Source of the DNA: Anaerotruncus sp. G3(2012)
GTDB lineage: Bacteria; Bacillota; Clostridia; Oscillospirales; Ruminococcaceae
NCBI RefSeq assembly: GCF_000403395.2
Contig: NZ_KE159659.1
Coordinates: 1-64,000, forward strand
Direction: 5' to 3'
Length of the DNA: 64,000 nt
Below are positions 23,787 through 31,953 of the stretch, piece after piece (within the stretch, counting starts at the first letter, position 1; each line of letters begins with the position of its first letter). The notes under the pieces are model-generated. The model worked only from the letters and a program-made list of their open reading frames with translations. It made no database searches and was not told the DNA's origin. A program made the position numbers and the translations under genes.

Positions 23787-24434
23787 ATGAAAATCGAACT
23801 GAAATATACGCAGCCTTCTGAGATTGAACGGCAGAGCATGGAGACGATCTCCAGGATTCTGCTCGAACAAGGCATTCACCTTGCACCAGAGAACGAGTCG
23901 GTAATCCGGCGGGTGATCCATACTACTGCGGATTTCGACTATGCACAAACCCTGTCCTTTTCCCCAGATGCGGTGGAACAAGGACGCGCCGCGATCCGGA
24001 GAGGGGCGTGTATCGTCACAGACACCCGGATGGCATGGTCGGGTATCAACAAAAAACGGCTTGCGGAATATGGGGGAGAGGTGTTCTGTTTCATATCCGA
24101 TCAGGATGTTGTCAGGCTGGCATCAGACAACGGCACCACTCGTGCGGTTGCCAGTATGGAGAAGGCCTCCCGGATTGACCGGGAACTGATTTTTGCGATT
24201 GGGAATGCGCCGACAGCATTGGTGCGGCTGTATGAATTGATCGCCGAAGGGAAACTTTCTCCTGCACTTGTGATTGGAGTGCCGGTCGGATTTGTCAATG
24301 TGGTAGAGTCCAAAGAGCTGTTTGTTACAGGAGGACCAGGACAGATCCAAGCTCCACACATCATTGCGCGTGGGCGAAAAGGAGGGAGCAATGTTGCGGC
24401 TGCAATCGTAAATGCGCTGCTTTACGGAATGTGA
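23787..24434 (+). CDS. cbiC: Cobalt-precorrin-8 methylmutase CbiC
   Basis: Moves the C11 methyl group to C12, giving cobyrinate. 215 residues; RVIHTTADFDYA holds the catalytic His, followed by TDTRMAWSGI, IGNAPTAL and GVPVGFVNVVESKE. The ATG follows GAGGGG. Last gene of the operon, 42 bases before a terminator stem. Confidence 0.96.
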   Translation: MKIELKYTQPSEIERQSMETISRILLEQGIHLAPENESVIRRVIHTTADFDYAQTLSFSPDAVEQGRAAIRRGACIVTDTRMAWSGINKKRLAEYGGEVFCFISDQDVVRLASDNGTTRAVASMEKASRIDRELIFAIGNAPTALVRLYELIAEGKLSPALVIGVPVGFVNVVESKELFVTGGPGQIQAPHIIARGRKGGSNVAAAIVNALLYGM

Positions 24435-24475
24435 ATTCCAAGGTGATTGAATTGTGCATATCTGTCCACGGTGGA

Positions 24476-24505
24476 AATCCCTCGATGAAATTTCGGGGGA
24501 TTTTT
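24476..24505 (+). terminator. Terminator of the cobalamin operon
   Basis: AATCCCTCGA (24476-24485) pairs with TCGGGGGATT (24493-24502; one T-G pair), followed by T. A second 9-bp inverted repeat, TCCACGGTG (24465-24473) and CACCGTGGA (24521-24529), encloses it, so alternative folds are possible. Confidence 0.8.
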
Positions 24506-24645
24506 GTGTATATGTCCTTGCACCGTGGAAAATATGGACAAATAAACCGCAGGATAAAACAAAGCTATTTTTGTAGAAATTGCACTTTGTCATGACACCA
24601 ATTTAAAGTAAAATCAAACGATTCTACAAAATTCGCGGTCAGATG

Positions 24646-24674
24646 TTGTGCAACAAGAGCAGGAATGTTATAAT
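24646..24674 (+). promoter_or_regulatory. Promoter of the ATPase-oxidoreductase operon
   Basis: TTGTGC (24646-24651), 17-bp spacer, TATAAT (24669-24674). Same hexamers and spacing as the ddh promoter. Confidence 0.75.
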
Positions 24675-24709
24675 AAGAAAATCTAAAGTATAAAGACGGG
24701 GGTGGATGT

Positions 24710-25390
24710 TTGCTCGAACAGCTCAAACGAATCCTGGTTATTGTCGGGCACTATGGCAGCGGGAAAACCAACCTTGCGGTCAATCTGGCAATGGATTTTC
24801 GCAAGGCGGGAAAAGAGGTGGCTCTCGCAGATCTCGATATTGTCAATCCCTATTTCCGCAGCGCGGATTTTACCGGGCTGCTGGAAGAGAACGGTATCGA
24901 GATGATCGCCCCTCCCTATGCACGCACCAATCTGGATATCCCTGCACTGACAGCCCGTCTGGACGCAGTGTTGGATACTGACAGGCAGATCGTAATTGAT
25001 GTCGGTGGGGATGATGCAGGCGCGGCAGCGCTTGGTCGCTACAGTGCAGCGATTCAGGAGGCAGGTGGCTGTGACATGCTTTATGTTGTGAACGGTTACC
25101 GGTACCTGACCCGCACCGCAGCAGAAGCATCCAGCCTGCTTTCAGAGATCCAGAACGCATCCCGTCTTGAAGCGACTGCGGTAGTCAATAACTCCAATCT
25201 CGGGGAGTTGACCACTCCGCAGGTGATTGCGGATAAACTGTTATTCGCACAGGAAACAGCAGCATGTTATGGTCTTCCACTGTTGTTTACCGCAGTTCCG
25301 GAAGAATTTTCCGGGGAAGTCAGAAGCATGATTCCTGACAGCGAGGTTTACCCTGTAAGAGTTTATGTAAAAAAGCCGTGGGAAGTGTAA
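24710..25390 (+). CDS. P-loop ATPase (MinD/ParA/CobQ superfamily) linked to a 2-oxoacid oxidoreductase
   Basis: 226 residues. Walker A GHYGSGKT (13-20), a switch-type DLDIVNPYFRSADF, and VIDVGGDDAGAAALG as Walker B region place it in the SIMIBI class with ParA/Mrp ATPases. It lacks the CxxC of Mrp/NBP35 iron-sulfur scaffolds and the second GATase domain of CobQ, despite following the cobalamin operon. The TTG start has a G-rich ribosome site 7 bases ahead. It is the first gene before ferredoxin and VOR subunits, 40 bases apart. A chaperone or maturation role for that enzyme is an inference from position. Confidence 0.75.
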   Translation: MLEQLKRILVIVGHYGSGKTNLAVNLAMDFRKAGKEVALADLDIVNPYFRSADFTGLLEENGIEMIAPPYARTNLDIPALTARLDAVLDTDRQIVIDVGGDDAGAAALGRYSAAIQEAGGCDMLYVVNGYRYLTRTAAEASSLLSEIQNASRLEATAVVNNSNLGELTTPQVIADKLLFAQETAACYGLPLLFTAVPEEFSGEVRSMIPDSEVYPVRVYVKKPWEV

Positions 25391-25430
25391 TGTGCGCTTA
25401 CACATGCCCGGCAAGGAGGTGTCTGAAGAT

Positions 25431-25637
25431 ATGGCAAAGATGACGGTTGACCACAGTATCTGCAAAGGCTGCGGCCTTTGTGTTACGGTTTGTCCGAAAA
25501 AGATTATCCTGCTTGATAAGTCTGTCCTGAACATCAAGGGGTATCACCCCGCGGTTGTTTCCGACATGGAAAGCTGCATTGGTTGTGCGATGTGTGCGGT
25601 TATCTGCCCAGACTGCGCAATTACCGTGGAGAAATAG
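25431..25637 (+). CDS. vorC: 2[4Fe-4S] ferredoxin subunit of 2-oxoacid:ferredoxin oxidoreductase
   Basis: 68 residues with two clusters of ligands, CKGCGLCVTVCP (from residue 11) and CIGCAMCAVICP (from residue 46), the delta subunit of KOR/VOR enzymes. It carries electrons from the TPP/FeS core to free ferredoxin. The ATG at 25431 follows AAGGAGGTG. Next gene starts 19 bases on. Confidence 0.92.
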   Translation: MAKMTVDHSICKGCGLCVTVCPKKIILLDKSVLNIKGYHPAVVSDMESCIGCAMCAVICPDCAITVEK

Positions 25638-25656
25638 TGAAAGGTAGTGAAATCTA

Positions 25657-26727
25657 TTGGCTTCCAGTGAGAAAGTACTGATGAAAGGGAATGAAGCGCT
25701 CGCAGAAGCGGCTTTGCAGGCGGGCTGCCATCATTTCTTTGGATATCCGATTACGCCGCAGACCGAAGTTGCGGCCTATATGTCCAAACGTATGCCGAAG
25801 GTCGGCGGTACATACCTGCAGGCGGAGTCCGAGGTTGCTGCAATCAACATGGTTTACGGTGCGGCTTCTGCCGGTGTGCGCGCCATGACTTCCTCCTCCT
25901 CGCCGGGCATTTCGCTCAAGTCGGAGGGAATCTCCTATCTGGCGGGCTGCGACCTGCCTTGTCTGATTGTCAATGTTCAGCGCGGCGGTCCGGGCCTCGG
26001 TGGAATCCAGCCTTCACAGGCAGACTACTGGCAGGCCACCCGCGCCCCGGGCCACGGTGATCTCCACATCCTTGTATTTGCGCCCTCTTCGATCCAGGAG
26101 ATGGTGGACATGGTCTTCGAGGCGTTCGAGCTTGCAGACACCTATCGGATGCCCGCAATGCTCTTTGCAGATGGTATGCTCGGCCAGATGATGGAACCAA
26201 TCAGTTTCCCGGAAAAGCAGGTCAAACCGTTCGATAAATTTTCTTGGGCAGCCTGCGGCCATCAGGGCAAGCGCAAACATAATGTCATCAACTCGCTTTA
26301 TCTGAAACCCGATGAGCTTGAGCAGACGGTTCTTGAACGGTTCAAGCGCTATGAGATCGTCAAGGAGAAACATACGCAGTGGGAAGAATACCTGCTTGAG
26401 GATGCGGAGTATGTGGTTGTGGCCTATGGTGCGACCTCACGGATTGTACGCAGCGCGATCAACACCGCGCGGGAACAGGGTATCAAGGTCGGCCTGATCC
26501 GGCCCAAAACGATCTGGCCGTATCCGACCGAAGCGATCAGCAAAGCTGCGGATACCGCCAAAGCGTTCCTCTGTGTTGAGATGAGTATGGGGCAGATGTT
26601 GGACGACGTACGCCTTGCTGTTAACGGGAAAGCTCCGGTTGCATTCTTTGGGCATACCGGCGGTATCGTCCCCACCCCGAACGAGGTGCTGGATGAGATC
26701 AGGAAATTAGCGGGAGGTGACCGGTAA
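25657..26727 (+). CDS. vorB: 3-methyl-2-oxobutanoate (2-oxoacid) ferredoxin oxidoreductase, VorB-type subunit
   Basis: 356 residues. [61 protein letters not shown] and [10 protein letters not shown] are typical of the pyrimidine-binding subunit in the VorB group. The enzyme oxidatively decarboxylates a 2-oxoacid to acyl-CoA with reduction of ferredoxin, probably branched-chain acids; the substrate is inferred from subgroup resemblance. The TTG start at 25657 lacks a strong ribosome site; an ATG at 25681 is the alternative. Confidence 0.9.
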   Translation: MASSEKVLMKGNEALAEAALQAGCHHFFGYPITPQTEVAAYMSKRMPKVGGTYLQAESEVAAINMVYGAASAGVRAMTSSSSPGISLKSEGISYLAGCDLPCLIVNVQRGGPGLGGIQPSQADYWQATRAPGHGDLHILVFAPSSIQEMVDMVFEAFELADTYRMPAMLFADGMLGQMMEPISFPEKQVKPFDKFSWAACGHQGKRKHNVINSLYLKPDELEQTVLERFKRYEIVKEKHTQWEEYLLEDAEYVVVAYGATSRIVRSAINTAREQGIKVGLIRPKTIWPYPTEAISKAADTAKAFLCVEMSMGQMLDDVRLAVNGKAPVAFFGHTGGIVPTPNEVLDEIRKLAGGDR

Positions 26728-27482
26728 TGGCTATCGTTTATCAGAGACCCCACGCACTTGTGGAGACGCCTACCCATTATTGCCCCGGATGCACACATGG
26801 GGTGATTCATAAGCTGGTCGCGGAAGTAATCGATGAACTGGATGTAGAAGGCAGAACGGTCGGGATCGCGCCGGTTGGATGCGCGGTCATGGCTTACGAT
26901 TATTTTGCCTGTGACATGGTCGAGGCTGCGCATGGGCGTGCCCCGGCGATCGCGACCGGTATCAAGCGTTCGCTGCCTGACAGCGTGGTTTTTACCTATC
27001 AGGGGGATGGGGATCTTGCGGCGATCGGTACTGCGGAAACAGTCCACGCAGCGACCCGCGGCGAGGACATCACAATTATTTTTGTCAACAACGGCATTTA
27101 CGGCATGACTGGCGGACAGATGGCACCGACCACCCTGCCGGGTATGGTCACCCAGACCACCCCGTATGGCCGCGATGTTGCAACCGCCGGATTCCCGGTG
27201 CGGGTCTGCGAGATGCTTTCCACCCTGAGCGGTGTTGCATATGCGGAGCGGGTCGCGGTTGATTCGGTGCCGAATATCCGTAAGGCAAAAGCGGCAATCA
27301 AAAAAGCGTTTACCTGTCAGATCGAAAAGAAAGGGTTCTCGATCGTTGAGATTCTTTCCACCTGCCCGACAAACTGGGGGCTGACCCCTGTGGAAGCTCT
27401 GCAATGGCTGCGCGATAATATGATGCCCTACTATCCGTTGGGCGTTTATGCAGATAAGACCGAAAAGGGGGTTAGACCGTAA
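26727..27482 (+). CDS. 2-oxoacid:ferredoxin oxidoreductase, TPP-binding subunit
   Basis: 251 residues. [19 protein letters not shown], the thiamine-diphosphate motif GDGDLAAIG with the later [14 protein letters not shown], and [10 protein letters not shown] are family features; the CPGC and CPTNW cysteines help hold a cluster in relatives. It overlaps vorB and the next gene by 1 base each, so translation is tightly coupled. Confidence 0.92.
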   Translation: MAIVYQRPHALVETPTHYCPGCTHGVIHKLVAEVIDELDVEGRTVGIAPVGCAVMAYDYFACDMVEAAHGRAPAIATGIKRSLPDSVVFTYQGDGDLAAIGTAETVHAATRGEDITIIFVNNGIYGMTGGQMAPTTLPGMVTQTTPYGRDVATAGFPVRVCEMLSTLSGVAYAERVAVDSVPNIRKAKAAIKKAFTCQIEKKGFSIVEILSTCPTNWGLTPVEALQWLRDNMMPYYPLGVYADKTEKGVRP

Positions 27483-28009
27483 TGACAAATATGCTTCTGG
27501 CTGGATTCGGTGGACAGGGAGTCCTGTTCGCCGGAAAGATCATTGCATATGCCGGCCTTATGGAGGATAGACAGGTGTCATGGCTGCCCTCTTATGGTCC
27601 AGAGATGCGGGGAGGCACTGCAAACTGTTCGGTCTGTCTTTCCGATCAACCGATCGGTTCTCCATTGGTGCTCAATCCGGAGCTGCTGATTGTGATGAAT
27701 CTGCCATCTTATGACAAGTTTATTGGTACAGTTACCCCGGGGGGGATTGCGGTTATCGACAGTGCTTTAATCGACAAAACCTGCGATCGTACCGATATTA
27801 GCTGTTTCTATGTCCCTGCGACAACGCTGGCCAGCGAGCAGAATCTGGAAGGACTATCTAATATCATCCTTCTGGGAAAGGCGCTGGCGGAAAGCCAGTT
27901 CGCATCGGTAGATTCGGTGGAGCAGGCGATTCGGAAATGTATTCCGCCGAAAAAACAGCATTTGGCGGAGCCGAACATTCAGGCTATGAAACTGGGCATG
28001 AGCCTGTAA
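27482..28009 (+). CDS. 2-oxoacid:ferredoxin oxidoreductase, gamma subunit
   Basis: 175 residues of the catalytic gamma domain family: LAGFGGQGVLFAGKIIAYA at the start, WLPSYGPEMRGGTANCSV and VMNLPSYDKF. It contributes CoA and subunit contacts in the heterotetramer. Last gene of the unit, directly followed by a terminator. Confidence 0.92.
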   Translation: MTNMLLAGFGGQGVLFAGKIIAYAGLMEDRQVSWLPSYGPEMRGGTANCSVCLSDQPIGSPLVLNPELLIVMNLPSYDKFIGTVTPGGIAVIDSALIDKTCDRTDISCFYVPATTLASEQNLEGLSNIILLGKALAESQFASVDSVEQAIRKCIPPKKQHLAEPNIQAMKLGMSL

Positions 28010-28013
28010 AGAG

Positions 28014-28048
28014 AAAAGCCTCGGATGCAGAATGCACCCGAGGCTTTT
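28014..28048. terminator. Terminator between convergent genes
   Basis: AAAAGCCTCGG (28014-28024) and CCGAGGCTTTT (28038-28048), with an inner TGCA/TGCA pairing. It serves the oxidoreductase operon and, in reverse, bacteriohemerythrin. Confidence 0.88.
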
Positions 28049-28071
28049 GGTTATGAACAGGAAGGGATAGA

Positions 28072-28476
28072 TTACGACTTGGAACGGATATGTGCGGCAA
28101 CCTTGACGTCCTGGACTTTGATATGGTTAATCAGCCAGCCGGCAATGCTGTTGTTGACCTTTCCGACAAGGGCAACCGTTGGACCTTCCTTGTTGAGGTG
28201 GTCGGTAAGATCCCGCACCGTCCGCTTGAATTCTTCATGATATCTTTTGTGGTTTACCATATCAGGATAGCCATACTGCATCTGGAGGCGTTCCTCATCT
28301 CCAAAGTGTTTGTTGGTGTAGTCAAAGAGAAATTTGGTTGTTTTTTCGATCTCCGCGCGGCCCTTGCCTGCGGAACACGCCTGAAGCAGATCATTGATCG
28401 CTCTAATCAGCTCTTTGTGCTGCGTATCAATCATCGAGTTTCCAGTCTCTAGATCTTTGGTCCACATATAAGCCAT
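28072..28476 (-). CDS. Bacteriohemerythrin
   Basis: 134-residue single-domain diiron oxygen-binding protein. All seven expected ligands are seen: His20, His57, Glu61, His76, His80, His118 and Asp123. There is no fused signalling domain, so it is a soluble oxygen carrier or scavenger, useful to an anaerobe during air exposure. It has its own promoter on the minus strand and an AAGGAAG site. Confidence 0.93.
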   Translation of the reverse strand: MAYMWTKDLETGNSMIDTQHKELIRAINDLLQACSAGKGRAEIEKTTKFLFDYTNKHFGDEERLQMQYGYPDMVNHKRYHEEFKRTVRDLTDHLNKEGPTVALVGKVNNSIAGWLINHIKVQDVKVAAHIRSKS

Positions 28477-28511
28477 GACAAAGCAACTTCCTTTCTGGTT
28501 CCTAAAATTGG

Positions 28512-28541
28512 TTGAATGTTTTGCTGGATTGTCCCTATTAT
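28512..28541 (+). promoter_or_regulatory. Promoter candidate for addBA
   Basis: TTGAAT (28512-28517), 18-bp spacer, TATTAT (28536-28541). It overlaps the bacteriohemerythrin -10 box on the other strand. Confidence 0.45.
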
Positions 28542-28565
28542 ATACTTTTTTTGTATATGCTTCAA
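28537..28565 (-). promoter_or_regulatory. Promoter of bacteriohemerythrin
   Basis: Minus-strand TTGAAG (28565-28560), 17-bp spacer, TATAAT (28542-28537), about 60 bases ahead of the start. Confidence 0.65.
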
Positions 28566-28614
28566 CCCCTTTTTTAGTTTTTATTTAATTAAGATTTTGT
28601 TAGGAGGACAAGCG

Positions 28615-31600
28615 ATGCTGCATCTGTTTCTTGGAACTTCCGGGACAGGAAAAACGACGCTGCTTTATCACCATATTCAGCAATGGGTGGAGCGGGGCGG
28701 GCGGGCGATCCTGCTTGTTCCAGAACAGGCTTCCTTTGAAAGTGAAAAGGTGCTCTGCCGGAAATTGGGGGCCAAAAATGCACTTTCGGTTGAAGTGCTC
28801 AGTTTCACACGTCTCTGTGACCGAATTTTTCGGGAATTGGGTGGCCTGGCGGGCATCCATATGAATGAAACCGCAAAATATTTGGTGATGAGTGCGGCTC
28901 TGGATGAACTGGGTGGTGAGCTGCGAGCCTACGGGAAAAACAGTGGAAGCGCGGCATTTATTGGGGCGATGTGCGAAACGGTCAGTGAACTGAAAACAGC
29001 TGGGGCAGCGCCCGACTCCCTTCGCAGAGCTGCACTGGAAAGCAGAGACCGGGACTTTTCCGACAAGCTCGAGGATATCGCTCTCATTTTTGAGGTTTAT
29101 CAGGCAATGATCGACCGAGGATACAGCGATCCGGACGACAGCCTGATGCGAGCAGTCAAACGGTTGGGATACACGGATTTTTTTGCCGGGTACGGGGTAT
29201 TCATCGACGGATTTATGGCATTCATGGGTGCAGAATGGCAGTTGATCGGAAAAATTCTGGAAAAAAGCCCGGAAGTGTTTGCTGCACTGACCTGTTCGGG
29301 ATTGGCTGATCGGTCGGATACCGGGATTTTCACCGCACCTGCGCGCACTGCCAACCGCCTGATCGAAACTGCCAGACAGCGTGGATGCCGGGTTGCGGCA
29401 CCGGTGATATTGGAAACTCCGCACCGGTTTCGAAGTCCAGCTCTGGCCCGTCTCGCGGAAGAATTTCCGAAGCTGCGACCTACCAGTGTTTCTAGTACAC
29501 AGGATATTCAGATCATCCGCTGTGAAGACATCTATGACGAGCTGGAATATATCGCGTCACAGATATATTTGCTTTTGCGGGATGGCTACCGATATCGGGA
29601 AATCGCTTTGATTGGACGAAGTATGGATCGGTATCTGGTTCCGCTTCAGACTGTATTTGGACGGTACGATATCCCGTTTTTTGCGGATATCCGCCAAGAC
29701 ATGCAGGTTCACCCGATCATCAGCGGTCTGCTCTGTGCACTGGAAGCTGCCCGTACCCGGTTTTCTTCGGAGCCGATGCTTTCTCTTGCCAAGAACTGTA
29801 TTACCGGTATCGACCCGATCGAAGCAGGAGCGCTCGAAAATTACTGCTTCACATGGGGAATTACCGGTTCAAGCTGGAATCAACCGTTTGTCAACCATCC
29901 GGATGGGATGGAGGAAGATTTTACTCCAGAGCAGTCCGCGCGGCTCGACCGGCTGAATCAAACCCGGGAGCGTCTTGTAAAACCGATTGACCTGCTGATG
30001 CGGTCGCTTGAGGGCTGTGACGGGAAGGGGTTTGCTTCTGCTGTGTTTCACTATTTGGAATCATCTGGTGCAGCGGAACATCTGCAAACCTATGCACAGG
30101 GAATGTCCTCACTTGAAGAAAAGCAATTTCTGGATACAGCAGCGCAGGTCTGGGATGCGGTTGTCGAACTGCTTGATGTGTTTGGTGGTGTGCTCTCCGG
30201 GCTGCATCAGCCGCTTGTCCGCATGATCGACCTGTTCCGTATGGGGACAGTACAGATTGATATTGGGATACTGCCACAGACGATTGATCAGGTGATCGTG
30301 GGATCGGCAGACCGTATCCGCCCTCACCAACCTCGCGCAGTCTTTGTGATCGGCTTGAATGAGGGGGAGTTTCCGCTCTGGGCATCGGCGGGCGGTATTT
30401 TTTCGGCATCTGAACGTGGACTTCTCAAGGAGCAGGGGATTGATCTGCTGCGTATCCCGGAGCAACAGGCTCTTTTTGAAAAATACTATGTCTATTTTGC
30501 TCTGACACAAGCATCTGAACAGCTTTGGCTGACCTATCCCCAAAAAAATACCGCAGGAGCGGGCCTTGCACCATCATCGGCGGTTGCGCAGGTAGAAAAA
30601 ATTTTGGAGAGGCCCCCGGTTTCTTCCTGCCAGCAGGACCCGCTTGAACGTGCCTGCAATGTAACGACCGCGTTTGACCTGATGGCCCAGAGCTGGCAGG
30701 AGTTTTCCCAGCGTCAGGTGGTGCTGCGGAACTGGTTCTCTAAGCACTCCTGCGAGAAATTGGACAGCCTGATAACTGCCAGCCAGGGAAGGACTTTCCG
30801 GATTCAGGAACCACGTCTTGCGCGCCGCCTGTTTGGCGAAGAGCTCCGTCTCTCTCCGTCGCGGGTTGAACGGTATTATAACTGTCCGTTTTCTTATTTC
30901 TGCGAATCAGGGCTTAAATTGCGTGCGCGCCGCCGGGTCGAGTTCGATCCGATTGCCTCCGGTTCGCTCATTCATCTGGTGCTTGAACAGATGGTGCGTA
31001 AATATGGAGGACGCGGCCTCGCTTTCCGTAAAGACAGCGAGCTGCGCGAAGAGGTCGCTGCAATGGTTCAGGAGCATCTGTCTGCAAAAATTCAGGATTT
31101 TGATGGGATGCCAGAACGGTTTAAATATCTTTTTCGCCGGCTTGTGAATACACTGGTACGCCTGCTCAAGCGCCTTGCATCGGAATTTGTGCAGAGCCTG
31201 TTTGAGCCGGAAGCGTTTGAGATGCCGATCCGCATGGATGCGCAGGTCAAACCGCTTGATCTGCGCACACCAGATGGCACACGGGTGATTGTCGAAGGGG
31301 TGGTAGACCGTGTGGATGTTTACCAGCGCGGAGAAAAAAGATACGTGCGGGTGGTCGACTACAAGTCCGGCCGAAAGGGCTTCAATCTGTCGGACGTCTG
31401 TTTTGGCCTGAATATGCAGATGCTGATTTACCTGTTTTCAATCTGTTCCGATCAGGAGAAGGGCAATGCCCAGTCTATTCCTGCGGGTGTACTTTATCTG
31501 CCTGCGCGGGACCAGATCGTCTCGGTCGAGCGAAATACCCCCGCAGAGGCAGTTATGACAGAACAGGCAAAGCTGCTCCGTATGAATGGGCTTCTGCTTG

Positions 31601-31953
31601 AGGACAGGGAGTCTCTCTCGGCTATGGAGCCAAATCTGGCTGGTGTTTTTATCCCGGTACGTTCTAAAAAGGATGGAGGGTATACCTCGTCCAGTCCGTT
31701 GGCGACACTGGCCCAGATGGGGACAATCCAGAGAAAGATTGAGCAAAATCTGCGCGATCTGGCAAACTTCCTGCACGAAGGCCGGGTAGAAGCCACCCCT
31801 GTGGATGGATTGAAGGACTATACGCCCTGTCAATGGTGCGATTATCACAATATCTGTGTTCATGAGGATGGTGACCCGGTGCGTCGCCTAGGGTCGTTCG
31901 ATTTGGAAGCTGCTTTGGAGCTGCTGAAAAAGGAGGAAGAAACAGATGTCTGA
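28615..31953 (+). CDS. addB: AddAB helicase-nuclease, AddB subunit
   Basis: Double-strand break resection enzyme, Gram-positive counterpart of RecBCD. 1112 residues from the ATG behind TAGGAGGACA. Walker A GTSGTGKTT (7-15) opens the vestigial helicase part. Near residue 760 the nuclease region begins with YYNCPFSYFCESGLKL; GVVDRVDVY and VVDYKSGRKGF follow. The C-terminal CQWCDYHNIC closes the four-cysteine iron-sulfur cluster that pins the nuclease domain. It overlaps addA by 8 bases. Confidence 0.96.
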   Translation: MLHLFLGTSGTGKTTLLYHHIQQWVERGGRAILLVPEQASFESEKVLCRKLGAKNALSVEVLSFTRLCDRIFRELGGLAGIHMNETAKYLVMSAALDELGGELRAYGKNSGSAAFIGAMCETVSELKTAGAAPDSLRRAALESRDRDFSDKLEDIALIFEVYQAMIDRGYSDPDDSLMRAVKRLGYTDFFAGYGVFIDGFMAFMGAEWQLIGKILEKSPEVFAALTCSGLADRSDTGIFTAPARTANRLIETARQRGCRVAAPVILETPHRFRSPALARLAEEFPKLRPTSVSSTQDIQIIRCEDIYDELEYIASQIYLLLRDGYRYREIALIGRSMDRYLVPLQTVFGRYDIPFFADIRQDMQVHPIISGLLCALEAARTRFSSEPMLSLAKNCITGIDPIEAGALENYCFTWGITGSSWNQPFVNHPDGMEEDFTPEQSARLDRLNQTRERLVKPIDLLMRSLEGCDGKGFASAVFHYLESSGAAEHLQTYAQGMSSLEEKQFLDTAAQVWDAVVELLDVFGGVLSGLHQPLVRMIDLFRMGTVQIDIGILPQTIDQVIVGSADRIRPHQPRAVFVIGLNEGEFPLWASAGGIFSASERGLLKEQGIDLLRIPEQQALFEKYYVYFALTQASEQLWLTYPQKNTAGAGLAPSSAVAQVEKILERPPVSSCQQDPLERACNVTTAFDLMAQSWQEFSQRQVVLRNWFSKHSCEKLDSLITASQGRTFRIQEPRLARRLFGEELRLSPSRVERYYNCPFSYFCESGLKLRARRRVEFDPIASGSLIHLVLEQMVRKYGGRGLAFRKDSELREEVAAMVQEHLSAKIQDFDGMPERFKYLFRRLVNTLVRLLKRLASEFVQSLFEPEAFEMPIRMDAQVKPLDLRTPDGTRVIVEGVVDRVDVYQRGEKRYVRVVDYKSGRKGFNLSDVCFGLNMQMLIYLFSICSDQEKGNAQSIPAGVLYLPARDQIVSVERNTPAEAVMTEQAKLLRMNGLLLEDRESLSAMEPNLAGVFIPVRSKKDGGYTSSSPLATLAQMGTIQRKIEQNLRDLANFLHEGRVEATPVDGLKDYTPCQWCDYHNICVHEDGDPVRRLGSFDLEAALELLKKEEETDV

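Noticed and set aside
24710-25390. ATPase as a cobyrinate/cobyrate synthase fragment
   Set aside because: It has its own promoter after the operon terminator and lacks amidotransferase and substrate motifs; its neighbours are oxidoreductase genes.
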